From Gloeotrichia echinulata CP02 (GTDB lineage Bacteria > Cyanobacteriota > Cyanobacteriia > Cyanobacteriales > Nostocaceae), in assembly GCA_038087035.1 (NCBI GenBank), contig CP051187.1, positions 4,283,001 through 4,347,000 on the forward strand: a stretch of 64,000 nucleotides of DNA. Reading direction: 5' to 3'. The number at the start of each line of letters is the position of its first letter. Position 1 is the first letter of the stretch. Positions 1-7,466 of the stretch are shown here, in pieces. A program made the position numbers and the translations under genes. Under the pieces are notes generated by a model. That model was not told the DNA's origin, made no database searches, and saw only the letters and a list, made by a program, of their open reading frames with translations.

Positions 1-293
1 AGGCAATTATTCAGACATTACCGCAATTTCCGGCTTTAGTATTGTTGGGATTAACGCAGGTATGGGGAAAGCGTTGGCGTCGGGGAAGATTGGGTTTACC
101 AATTGGTTTACATGGTGGTTTAGTTTGGGGTTATTACATTATTAATGTTGGGGGATTAATTAAATATTCTGGTCAAGTTCCTGATTGGGTGACGGGGGTA
201 AATAATAATCCTTTGCAAGGTGTGATGGGGGTGTTATTTATGAGTATATTGGCATTTTGGATGAGGGGAAGGACAGTTAAGAATGAGTTATAA
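1..293 (+). CDS. CPBP-family intramembrane metalloprotease, C-terminal part
   Basis: The gene enters from the left edge and its frame is open from base 3, so about 96 residues are visible. The segment GLPIGLHGGLVWGYYIINVG, followed by a hydrophobic C-terminal helix, resembles the last membrane segments of CPBP (CAAX-protease/bacteriocin-processing, Rce1-like) proteins of cyanobacteria. The conserved H in GLHGG would belong to the last catalytic motif. The glutamate motifs lie outside the window, so activity cannot be judged. Family assignment is by resemblance only. Confidence 0.6.
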   Translation, partial: AIIQTLPQFPALVLLGLTQVWGKRWRRGRLGLPIGLHGGLVWGYYIINVGGLIKYSGQVPDWVTGVNNNPLQGVMGVLFMSILAFWMRGRTVKNEL

Positions 294-301
294 TTAACGA
301 T

Positions 302-469
302 ATGAAAGTATCACGCTTCAGATGCAGGCAACTTCTTCAATTTGCACAAAATGTGTTTGATATTAAAACAGATATAGCTGTGGTGTTTTTAGTAAAGATT
401 GCCATTGAGCCGCATCTTATTAGTGCGGGTATAACGATTATTCCTGTTACATCGATGATATTGTGCTAA
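302..469 (+). CDS. Small ORF, 55 aa, unknown
   Basis: An ATG ORF starting 9 bases after the preceding stop and ending 11 bases before the antitoxin start, where AAGGAG precedes the next ATG. The product begins MKVSRFRCRQLL and has a mildly hydrophobic second half. I recognise no family. It may be a real small gene co-transcribed with the toxin-antitoxin pair, or the remnant of a longer decayed gene. The only support is tight spacing and orientation. Confidence 0.2.
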   Translation: MKVSRFRCRQLLQFAQNVFDIKTDIAVVFLVKIAIEPHLISAGITIIPVTSMILC

Positions 470-479
470 GGAGAAAATT

Positions 480-725
480 ATGACCATGATTAGGCTACAA
501 ATTACCTTTGAATCTTTAATTGAAGCAATTGCATCTCTAAGATTAGAAGAAAAGCATCAGCTTATAGAAATCTTACAAGAGCAAGTTTTGTCAGCAGAAG
601 AAGATTTATTAGAAGAACATCCACAGGTTATTGCTGAGGTTTTTGAGGCTCGCAAGGCTTATCAAAATGGTGATTATCAAACTATTGAAGAATACATTGC
701 TAATCAATCTGGTGAAACTTCATGA
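480..725 (+). CDS. Antitoxin of a ParE/RelE-type TA pair
   Basis: An 81-residue acidic, helical protein (SLRLEEKHQLIEILQEQV, then a tail with EARKAYQNGDYQ). It matches the usual cyanobacterial antitoxin that precedes a ParE/RelE-like toxin. An AAGGAG ribosome-binding site lies about 7 bases before the ATG. The stop overlaps the toxin start as ATGA, the normal translational coupling. The antitoxin looks intact although its toxin is broken, so it is now an orphan antitoxin that could still act in trans. Confidence 0.7.
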   Translation: MTMIRLQITFESLIEAIASLRLEEKHQLIEILQEQVLSAEEDLLEEHPQVIAEVFEARKAYQNGDYQTIEEYIANQSGETS

Positions 726-943
726 GCTACCAGGTTATTATCCCCAAGCCTGTACAAAAACAATTGGATGCTTTACCAGGGGAGTTATCAGTTGGATGCC
801 TTACAAATTATATCGTAGCCTGTAGGGGCACAGCACTGCTGTGCCCAAAAGAGTGTATTGGACTCAACCGAGAACCGCTATATAAGTATTGTATAGGGGC
901 GCAAAGGTTTGCTTTGCGCTCCTACAGATTATCGACTTGTTGA
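722..943 (+). pseudogene. ParE/RelE-type toxin, truncated
   Basis: The first ~25 residues (SYQVIIPKPVQKQLDALPGE) are the typical N-terminus of a cyanobacterial RelE/ParE mRNA-interferase or gyrase-poison family toxin. After about base 800 the similarity stops, and the frame runs through a palindromic GC-rich repeat (from 820) and a second one (from 890) until base 943. The family core, normally ~85-90 residues with a C-terminal RHRKDVY-like segment, is absent. The toxin is therefore almost certainly inactive. The homology claim rests on recalled family sequence. Confidence 0.65.
820..926. repeat. Two palindromic GC-rich dispersed repeats
   Basis: The first (820-846) is a palindrome built on GGGGCACAGCACTGCTGTGCC. 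The second (890-926) is a GGGGCGCAAAG...CTTTGCGCTCC palindrome. Both belong to a family found more than a dozen times in this window, mainly between genes. Here they replace the 3' part of a toxin gene. Confidence 0.85.
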
Positions 944-1028
944 CAAGATTTTCTAAATTGATATTACCGAAAAATTGATCTTTTGAAAATATAAAATGAC
1001 TTTTTAATTTGTGTAAATTAACTCCAAT

Positions 1029-1667
1029 TCACAACGCCACCTCCACAACTGTTCCCACTACACAAGCTTTATCCAAATTCGCCCCAGTAAAATTCGCACC
1101 TTCTAACTCCGCACATAACAAATTCGCCCTGGTGAAATTCGCCCCGGCTAAATTTGCGCCGCGTAAGTCAGCTTCTTCGAGATTTGCTTCACTCAACAAG
1201 GCGCCGTGTAAATCAGCGCGACTCAAGTCAGCACCTTTAAGATTTGCGCCTGTCAGGTTAGCACCGCGCAAGTCAGCACCGCGTAAGTCAACGCCTTGTA
1301 AATTGACGTTCATTAAATTAGTACCACTCAAAAAAGCACCCGCCAAAGAGACTTCGCTGAGTGTAGCGCCCATTAAGTTAGCGCCGCGTAAATTGCTTCC
1401 CCGCAAGTCAGCGCCTGTTAAATCGGCTTGCATTAAGTTAGCGCCCATGAGGTTCGCCCGCAAGTCAGTTGCTTGGAGGTTAGCACCCATCAAATTTGCG
1501 CCTTCTAAATGTCCACCTTCGAGTTTGGAACCAGAGAAATTGGTGCCGACAAGGGTGGCGCCGGCAAAATTGACGCGGCTTAAATCTAGTTGAGAGAGTT
1601 CCTCATCTTCTAAATTTGCGCCTGAAAGTTCTTTTAGATTTCCGGTTTTAATGGCTTCAATATTCAT
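1029..1667 (-). CDS. Pentapeptide-repeat protein
   Basis: The 212-residue product is almost entirely A(D/N)LXX pentapeptides (ANLMG, ADLRG, ANLTG and variants), from about residue 15 to the end. Such proteins fold as right-handed quadrilateral beta-helices and are especially numerous in heterocystous cyanobacteria, mostly with unknown roles. There is no signal peptide or membrane segment, so it is likely cytoplasmic. One register slip (ATDLRANLMG) breaks the five-residue phase near residue 70. The long opposite-strand ORF is a shadow of this repetitive sequence. Confidence 0.9.
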   Translation of the reverse strand: MNIEAIKTGNLKELSGANLEDEELSQLDLSRVNFAGATLVGTNFSGSKLEGGHLEGANLMGANLQATDLRANLMGANLMQADLTGADLRGSNLRGANLMGATLSEVSLAGAFLSGTNLMNVNLQGVDLRGADLRGANLTGANLKGADLSRADLHGALLSEANLEEADLRGANLAGANFTRANLLCAELEGANFTGANLDKACVVGTVVEVAL

Positions 1668-1679
1668 TTCGCTTAACTA

Positions 1680-1816
1680 CTAATCTCCTCACTAAGTAGG
1701 TGAACAAAAACCAACAAAACTATATTGCAAAACGTAAATCTCTCAGAAACCCTTACTAATTATGAATAACAAATAACAAACGACAAATGACATTTGTAAA
1801 CGTTATTGTTACCGAC
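1680..1816. repeat. Short heptameric repeat tract between genes
   Basis: The tract AATAACAAATAACAAACGAC followed by AAATGACA (around 1761-1795) is a short run of degenerate ACAAATA/ACAAATG heptamers between two minus-strand genes. No gene or terminator is evident. Confidence 0.6.
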
Positions 1817-3175
1817 CTACTTAGTTTGGCTGGTGTTATCCCATCGGGAATCAATTAGCCACAAGCCGGCGCTGACTTTGGGTTCTATCAAGGCTAAGTC
1901 GAGTCCTTGTTGTAAACCCATGACTAACAAACCTAGGGTATCTATCAGTTTAGGGTCAAAGCGGGTTGATTGTTGTCTACATTCATCGAATGCTTGAGCA
2001 AATATCTCTGGGCGATTGAATTGGGATGATTTTTTTTGATTGACTCGCCATTGAAAGTCGGCGACTAAGGCTAAAATTCGCGACTCTAGGGGAATTTCAT
2101 CGGCGGCTAAACCTGCTGGTTCTCCTGTACCGTCCCACCATTCGGTTTGATGGGTGATAATTTGAGCAACCGCCCGCAATCTGGGCATAGTTCGTAATAC
2201 CTGGGCCCCTGGTACCAAGGGACAACTGGGGGACTCTTGTTGGTAACGTTTAGATGTACCTGGAGTGAGTAAGCTTTCTGCTTTCTGTAAAGGATCTATG
2301 CGATGTAGCAAGGCGGCTAGGCGTAATCTTTTAATTTGCCATGCGCGAAGATCTAAAAGTTGCCCCATTGTTTCTACTAGGGCTACGACTTCAGAGGCGG
2401 CCATGGGGTTGTTGATATCGGCTAGATCCATTAGTTGTGCCATCCGCAAAAATGCTTGGATTTCGTTGGAAACCAAGTTGCGATCTAGCACTTGTTGACG
2501 CCCTGCGGTGGGGATAGATAAATTTTCCTGCCCAGTTTGGAGATAATCGACTACGCGGGAGACAACTGTACTGAGTTCTTCTGGTGTGGCGAGACGAGGC
2601 TGAATTGCATCTTTATGGGCGGTGAGTTTTGCTGCTAATTCAAGATTATATTTTTGAATGTGGGCGATCGCAATTTCTGCTGTCTCGTTCACTAACTCTG
2701 GTTCAAATGTCCACAAGCCATAAAATTTCCGCTCTACGTCTGATGCGGGTAAGCCTATTTTGTTGTAATCAGTTTCTGATAATTCTTGACAAATTACCAT
2801 TGCTGTGTATTTAGGTGACAAAATAATCAAATGCCACTCTTGGGCGACTGGATCTGCTGGATCTAAGGGCACTAAGTCTATATTTGGTAAAAGACTTGTG
2901 GGATGTTCAGCAAAGCCACTATCCGAGGCAGCCATAATGGTAATTTCACGGCTGTACTTGGCAATGTCTGCGTATCGTTCTGCTTCTTGTAAATACCATT
3001 TACCTTGTTGAAAGGCGGTGATCACTAAAGGTGTACCGTCTTCGCTTAAGATGTGGTCTTCTAAGGCATGACACAGGGCTACTAGGGTATTTTTGTAGTA
3101 TACCCCGAATCTAATTGGTCTGGAGCTGTAGCGATGGTTTGCTTCCAGCTTTTGTAGTATTGAACCTTCTAACAT
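1817..3175 (-). CDS. DICT-domain protein with degenerate HD phosphohydrolase-like region
   Basis: The start at 3175 (MLEGSILQKL) is preferred over the in-frame ATG at 3247, because the extra 24 residues (IPIPPSPPLPISFSPS) are encoded by a GGAGATGGGG-type repeat tract. This gives 452 residues. Residues ~1-175 match the DICT sensory domain, often linked to two-component and cyclic-dinucleotide signalling in cyanobacteria. Residues ~270-430 resemble an HD/HD-GYP helical domain (LAALLHRID, then IITHQTEWWDGTGEP). The usual HD pair is replaced by HR, so phosphodiesterase activity is doubtful. Probably a cytoplasmic signalling protein. Confidence 0.75.
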   Translation of the reverse strand: MLEGSILQKLEANHRYSSRPIRFGVYYKNTLVALCHALEDHILSEDGTPLVITAFQQGKWYLQEAERYADIAKYSREITIMAASDSGFAEHPTSLLPNIDLVPLDPADPVAQEWHLIILSPKYTAMVICQELSETDYNKIGLPASDVERKFYGLWTFEPELVNETAEIAIAHIQKYNLELAAKLTAHKDAIQPRLATPEELSTVVSRVVDYLQTGQENLSIPTAGRQQVLDRNLVSNEIQAFLRMAQLMDLADINNPMAASEVVALVETMGQLLDLRAWQIKRLRLAALLHRIDPLQKAESLLTPGTSKRYQQESPSCPLVPGAQVLRTMPRLRAVAQIITHQTEWWDGTGEPAGLAADEIPLESRILALVADFQWRVNQKKSSQFNRPEIFAQAFDECRQQSTRFDPKLIDTLGLLVMGLQQGLDLALIEPKVSAGLWLIDSRWDNTSQTK

Positions 3176-3179
3176 GAGT

Positions 3180-3305
3180 TTATTTAAATGAACCGCAGAG
3201 GGGGAGAAGGAGATGGGGAGAGGAGGAGATGGGGGGATGGGGATCATTAATGACTTTTGACCCTAGTCCCTAGTCCCCTAGTCCCCAGTCCCCAATCCCT
3301 GTCCT
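3180..3305. repeat. Purine/pyrimidine STRR-like tract
   Basis: Runs of GGGGAGATGG-like sequence (3199-3245) and CCCTAGTCCC/CCCCAGT heptamers (3262-3300) fill the gap between the two minus-strand genes. CCCCAGT-type heptamers are a known STRR class of heterocystous cyanobacteria. Confidence 0.75.
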
Positions 3306-4877
3306 TTATGATAAAGTGACTAACTGTTTTTCTTTCGTTTCAATTGGTGCGGAAAGTGCTTCTTCTAAGTCAGCACAACCCAATTTCTCTTCTAAGATTT
3401 TCATGACTTCGCGTCCGAAGTCGTTGGGGTTTTGTCGCCAGGCTTGTAAGCAGACTTCGCCAAAGAATGAACCTAGGGGTTCGGGGTTCCATAATAATTT
3501 TTTGGCGGTCCAGGGCATTAAGCTCATGGGATTGTATCCTGGTTTGAGGATTCCTTCTTTGAAGGCATATTCTTCTAGATGAGTATGGGGTTGTAGTCCG
3601 ATAAAGAAGATAGCGGGTTCAACTTTATCTGCGCCAAAAATGCGTTCGAGTTCGCGGTGATAGGCGATGGTTTGGCGTATGGTTTCGGGGCTTTCGTCTA
3701 TGACGTTAAAGGAGTAGTTGACGGAAACTAAATCGTTGAAACCAGCTGCTTTTAAGTCGCGACAGTTTTGCAAAACTGTTCGCAGGTTGTAACCCATCCG
3801 CATTTTTCGTACTAGTTCTTGGGAACCACTGGTTATTCCGATTTCAAAATAGTTCATTCCAGTTTTCGCCATTAAGTCACACAATTGTGGTGTGAGGTTG
3901 TCGGCTCTGATGTATGCTGCCCAGTGGATATCTGTCATCCCGGAATCGACGATTTTTTGTAAGAGTTCGACCGCATCGTCGATAAATTTCCGGGCTGGGA
4001 TGAATTGAGCATCGGTAAACCAAAAGTTACGAATGCCACGATTATATAATTGTCGCATCTCGGCAACGACTTCATCTGCTGGGTTGATCCGTACCTGTTT
4101 ACCTTCGACTACGGTGTAAACGCAATAGCAACAATTGTGGGGACATCCGCGTTTGGTTTGGACACCGATGTAGAAGTCTTGACTTTGCAGGTAGTAGTTA
4201 AACTCCGGCCAGATGTTTTCGATATAGTCGTAGTTACAAGCGGTTTTTTCTAGTGCGGTGGGCTGTTCGTGAATTAACCGTTTCCTGGGTTGATTTTCTC
4301 CGACTACATAGCAGCGTTCATCACGAAATTCTTTACCACTTAGGAATTTTTCCAGCAGGGTTTCGCCTTCTCCTACTGAGATAATTGTCCCCTTGGGTAA
4401 GCTTTTGCCTAATTGTTCATAAAAGACGCTGACTGCACCACCACCAAGGACTACGCGGGCGTCTTTTTGATAATTCAAGGCGCGTTTTAAACCGCGTTTA
4501 ATTAATCCCAGGTTACGCCAGAGTTCTGTATAGTACGCGATGAAGATGCGTAAACCTCCCAATCCTCCACGTAGTTTCAGTAGGGGATTCTTGGCGTAAT
4601 AAAATTCAAAGGCGTTTTGCAGAGGATTTCCGCCACGACCACCGACTGGGGCATAAATTTGAATATCCCGCCAAGAAAATACTAGTAGTGTCGGTTTAAA
4701 TTGGTCGATACATAGCTCTAGGGCGTGAGCATAATCTAAAGGTGGTACAGTGCCTAAATCAAAAATCCGCTGTTCGATAGAGGGAAACTGCTTGTGGACA
4801 TGATCACTCAGGTATACAACCCCAATGGGAAAGATGGGGTTACAGGGAAGGCGAACGTAGAGAATTCGGTTTTCCAT
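3306..4877 (-). CDS. B12-binding-type radical SAM protein (photosystem II high-light acclimation type)
   Basis: With the start at 4877 (MENRILYVRLPCNP) the product has 523 residues; a GTG/ATG seven codons upstream is possible. The N-terminal ~190 residues resemble a cobalamin-binding-like Rossmann region. The radical SAM cluster motif CPHNCCYC (C245, C249, C252) follows, then a TIM-barrel core and an all-helical tail. The whole matches a cyanobacteria-wide family that I recall being annotated as photosystem II high-light acclimation radical SAM protein. The substrate is unknown to me. It is a single gene with its own promoter region upstream. Confidence 0.75.
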   Translation of the reverse strand: MENRILYVRLPCNPIFPIGVVYLSDHVHKQFPSIEQRIFDLGTVPPLDYAHALELCIDQFKPTLLVFSWRDIQIYAPVGGRGGNPLQNAFEFYYAKNPLLKLRGGLGGLRIFIAYYTELWRNLGLIKRGLKRALNYQKDARVVLGGGAVSVFYEQLGKSLPKGTIISVGEGETLLEKFLSGKEFRDERCYVVGENQPRKRLIHEQPTALEKTACNYDYIENIWPEFNYYLQSQDFYIGVQTKRGCPHNCCYCVYTVVEGKQVRINPADEVVAEMRQLYNRGIRNFWFTDAQFIPARKFIDDAVELLQKIVDSGMTDIHWAAYIRADNLTPQLCDLMAKTGMNYFEIGITSGSQELVRKMRMGYNLRTVLQNCRDLKAAGFNDLVSVNYSFNVIDESPETIRQTIAYHRELERIFGADKVEPAIFFIGLQPHTHLEEYAFKEGILKPGYNPMSLMPWTAKKLLWNPEPLGSFFGEVCLQAWRQNPNDFGREVMKILEEKLGCADLEEALSAPIETKEKQLVTLS

Positions 4878-4898
4878 TATGCGTGGGTTAACTACCAT

Positions 4899-5484
4899 CT
4901 TGCCGTTGTTCAGGGGAAAAGTTCAGAAAAATCCCGTTTTTGGGCGCGTGTTTGTTTTGCTTGCTTTTGTTTGTCTAATTCGATTGACTTTATCACCAAT
5001 CTTTGATATGTCATAACCCCCTTTTGCTGACGTGGGAATAGCTAAAACCTCTTTGGACACCATATTTGTGGCATCCACAACATTTATTTATGAGGGCATT
5101 TTTCATATAGCTTTACCATAACATTGAGTTTATTCATAAAGCGATGATCTCAGCCTATTAGTCTGGGGATAGATGGCACAGGAGAATTGACTGTTAGCTT
5201 GGCTGACACGCAAGGGGATGATCGCTATGTGTTACGTGACATTAGCTACATAAAGCAATTTACAGCCTGTTTGGCTAGACAAAACTGTGGAAAACCCGCT
5301 TTTGTAATGTATAATTACGGAAAAACCATATATCTTTACACAATTTTATATTGGAGACATATCTTTAGATAGAAATCGTATAGATATGCTGCAGATGGTA
5401 GTCGCAGTTACAGCTTGTGGGGATCACCCAGTGCTAGCGTTGCTGGTGTAATGTAAAATTGTGGCGTAAAGCTCCTCAGCAGTT
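4899..5484. other. Gene-free region between divergent genes
   Basis: About 590 bases separate the radical SAM gene (-) from the DUF1830 gene (+). I see no convincing gene. An AT-rich stretch (5300-5350, TATAATT-type hexamers) and TAATGTAAAATT just before 5485 could hold promoters. No repeat family member was recognised here, which is unusual for this window. Confidence 0.5.
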
Positions 5485-5874
5485 ATGGCTCAAATATTAG
5501 ATCCTCTACCACCTGAGCAATCGGGAAAGATTCTCTGCTGCTACATTAATGCCACGAGCAAAATCCAGGTAGCTCGCATCTGTGATATTCCCAATTGGTA
5601 CTTTGAAAGAGTTGTATTTCCTGGACAACGGCTCGTATTTGAAGCCCCGCGCGAAGCTCACATGGAGATTCATACGGGGATGATGGCGAGTGCTATTTTG
5701 TCAGATACTATTCCGTGTGATCGCCTTGTAATTAACGAGCCTAGTACTTCTGAGTTTGATACCAATTCAGAAGCACTAGGCTCTATCAATACACCAATGG
5801 TGCAGTCAATTAAAACAAAAACTGAAGATACCACAAAACCTCTAACAGTAGCTGGTTTAGCATCCGTTGATTAA
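5485..5874 (+). CDS. DUF1830 domain-containing protein
   Basis: The 129-residue product matches the cyanobacterial DUF1830 family over residues ~1-90 (CCYINATSKIQVARICDIPN, then FERVVFPGQRLVFEAP). The C-terminal ~40 residues are Thr/Ser-rich and variable. The family's function is unknown. No signal peptide or membrane segment is present. No clear Shine-Dalgarno is seen before the ATG. A good stem-loop terminator follows 25 bases after the stop. Confidence 0.85.
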   Translation: MAQILDPLPPEQSGKILCCYINATSKIQVARICDIPNWYFERVVFPGQRLVFEAPREAHMEIHTGMMASAILSDTIPCDRLVINEPSTSEFDTNSEALGSINTPMVQSIKTKTEDTTKPLTVAGLASVD

Positions 5875-5898
5875 AAAAACAATTTTTCCCAACCTTAA

Positions 5899-5929
5899 GG
5901 GTTGCTAAATTCAGCAGCCCTTTTTGTTT
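5899..5929 (+). terminator. Rho-independent terminator after the DUF1830 gene
   Basis: An 8-bp stem GGGTTGCT / AGCAGCCC (one G-U pair) with loop AAATTC is followed directly by TTTTTGTTT. Confidence 0.8.
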
Positions 5930-5937
5930 ATGTCATT

Positions 5938-6350
5938 TGTCATTGGTCATTTGTCATTTGTCATTTGTCATTTGTCATTTGTCATTGGTCATTTGTCATT
6001 ACTCATTACTCATTACTCATTACTCATTACTCATTACTCATTACTCATTACTCATTACTCATTACTCATTACTCATTACTCATTACTCATTACTCATTAC
6101 TCATTACTCATTACTCATTACTCATTACTCATTACTCATTACTCATTACTCATTACTCATTACTCATTACTCATTACTCATTACTCATTACTCATTACTC
6201 ATTACTCATTACTCATTACTCATTACTCATTACTCATTACTCATTACTCATTACTCATTACTCATTACTCATTACTCATTACTCATTACTCATTACTCAT
6301 TACTCATTACTCATTACTCATTACTCATTACTCTTTGTCATTTGTCATTT
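5938..6350. repeat. Long heptameric STRR: 48 tandem copies of ATTACTC
   Basis: TTTGTCA/TTGGTCA heptamers (5938-5997) lead into a 336-bp block (5998-6333) that reads as 48 copies of ATTACTC without interruption, followed by two more TTTGTCA units. Because 21 bases encode seven residues, all three plus-strand frames stay open (LLITHYS, etc.). These ORFs are artefacts. The array fills the gap between the DUF1830 terminator and the DUF4079 gene. Confidence 0.97.
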
Positions 6351-6382
6351 CCCCAATCCCCAATTAGGTTTACAATTAATGT

Positions 6383-6844
6383 ATGAATTTGCCTACTTTT
6401 CTGTGGTTGTGGAAAATAGCCGCTTGGTCTATGGGGTTATCTCTGCTGGCATATTTGATGTTAGCGATCACCGGCTTTTGGATGTTTCGGGTGAGAACTT
6501 CGCAGTTTGCTCCTAGTTTCTCTCTGTTTCCTGAGGGAAATCATGGGGTGCGATCGCTCCACTATTTCATTGGTATCACTATGGTAAGTTTAGTGTTGCT
6601 ACTACTGGCCATTGGGATTGTTGGTACTTTAGGTCACTTCGGCTCCTTGGGACATTCGTCACATTTGGTGGCTGGCTTGGCGGTTGTAGTATTAGTTTTA
6701 GTTTCTGCTTTGAGTGCTACACAAATTAGTTCCAGACGACCTTGGGCTAGAAGTTTACACATCGGTGTGAACATGATCCTGTTTGTGGGATTCGCTTGGG
6801 TGTCCCTGACTGGGTGGAGTGTGGTGCAAAAATATTTGCCATAA
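6383..6844 (+). CDS. DUF4079 domain membrane protein
   Basis: The 153-residue protein has four hydrophobic segments (about residues 7-32, 60-82, 92-110 and 126-145) with conserved His residues (LHYFIG, SHLVAG, LHIGVN). It fits the cyanobacterial DUF4079 family, which resembles small cytochrome b-like membrane proteins. The function is not established. The ATG lies ~30 bases after a long heptamer array, so promoter elements must lie within or upstream of the array. Confidence 0.8.
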   Translation: MNLPTFLWLWKIAAWSMGLSLLAYLMLAITGFWMFRVRTSQFAPSFSLFPEGNHGVRSLHYFIGITMVSLVLLLLAIGIVGTLGHFGSLGHSSHLVAGLAVVVLVLVSALSATQISSRRPWARSLHIGVNMILFVGFAWVSLTGWSVVQKYLP

Positions 6845-6864
6845 CTTTGGTAGCACTTACGTAA

Positions 6865-6994
6865 TATTAATTTAAGAAAAGAAGCGGTCAGATTGACCGT
6901 GTTAGCCTGTGGACTGGATAGTGCCGACACTTCCTAGTCGTTGCAGGAAGAAAAAGCGGACATTTGTTAGCATTTGTTAGCTTTTTTGGATCGG
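6865..6994. repeat. Structured 130-bp repeat, copy 1
   Basis: From TATTAATTTAAG to GGATCGG this sequence is identical to 54008-54127, except that this copy has a 10-bp tandem duplication (ATTTGTTAGC, around 6967-6982). It can form several stems: CGGTCA-gat-TGACCG, AGTG-ccga-CACT and CTTCCT-9 nt-AGGAAG, followed by a TTTTTT run. It has no open coding frame. Its right end abuts an antitoxin remnant. It could be a small non-coding RNA gene, a MITE, or an end of an unknown mobile element. Confidence 0.85.
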
Positions 6995-7149
6995 AACATA
7001 TCACCGAAGCGCAACCAAAACGCAAATGGAGTGATTTGAAGGGTATGGCACCCTATCCGCTGTTAGGTGAGGATGCTCAGGAATGGGTTTCGCGGACTCG
7101 CCAGAAAGCAGATGAGCATCGAGAACGGTTGTTGCGAGCAGAAGAATGA
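6995..7149 (+). pseudogene. Antitoxin remnant of a VapBC-like pair, 5' end lost
   Basis: Residues from EHITEAQPKRKWSDLKG to the stop (RTRQKADEHRERLLRAEE) match the C-terminal half of the small cyanobacterial antitoxins that accompany PIN-domain toxins (KRKWSD..GxAPYPLxGEDAQxWVSRTR). The N-terminal helical half is replaced by the structured repeat ending at 6994. An ATG in the repeat (6964) could still allow a chimeric 61-residue product. The stop overlaps the next start as ATGA. Confidence 0.65.
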
Positions 7150-7313
7150 GGATTAGCGATGCGTTAGCTGGAATTTCTCGCTTATTTCTGGATACAGCAC
7201 CCGTAATTTATTTTGTAGAACGCAATCCGCTAAATCCACACGATATGATAGCAGCTGTAGGGGCACGGCATTGCCGTGCCCCTACGCGAAATATACATGT
7301 GTCAGCGTTTTAG
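7146..7313 (+). pseudogene. PIN-domain (VapC-like) toxin, truncated
   Basis: The reading begins MRISDALAGISRLFLDTAPV and continues IYFVERNP. LFLDTAPVIYFVE is the first beta-strand of PIN ribonucleases with the first catalytic Asp. After ~38 residues the frame enters a palindromic GGGGCACGGCATTGCCGTGC repeat (7257-7286) and ends at 7313, giving 55 residues instead of ~140. The other acidic active-site residues are missing, so the toxin must be dead. This is the second TA toxin in the window broken at the same repeat family. Confidence 0.7.
7257..7287. repeat. Palindromic GC-rich dispersed repeat inside toxin gene
   Basis: The palindrome built on GGGGCACGGCATTGCCGTGC with GTA/TAC ends is the same family as 9452-9481, 20705-20728, 23190-23469 and others. 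Confidence 0.9.
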
Positions 7314-7466
7314 TGGTATTGTATAAGACTTTGAAAACACGCCCTAGTCCGTAAGTCCTGCATTGAATCACGTTTTTGTATAATAACCATCCGCAAGAGT
7401 AAAAATACTCAATTTATTGGGCACACAAGGTGATATAATTTACGTGAAAATGGCGTTGATATTACC

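Noticed and set aside
1009..1593. 194-codon plus-strand ORF opposite the pentapeptide gene
   Set aside because: Mirror of the periodic pentapeptide coding sequence. The minus-strand protein has a clear family pattern; this one (KSAP-rich) does not.
5998..6333. Candidate CRISPR array
   Set aside because: Pure tandem heptamers without spacers. The 64-bp, 21-bp, 90-bp and 168-bp arrays also lack unique spacers, and no cas gene is present.
5902..6516. Three overlapping plus-strand ORFs of 147-204 codons (LLITHYS repeats)
   Set aside because: They translate the ATTACTC heptamer array, all frames are open because 21 bases make seven codons, and the longest merely continues into DUF4079 out of frame.
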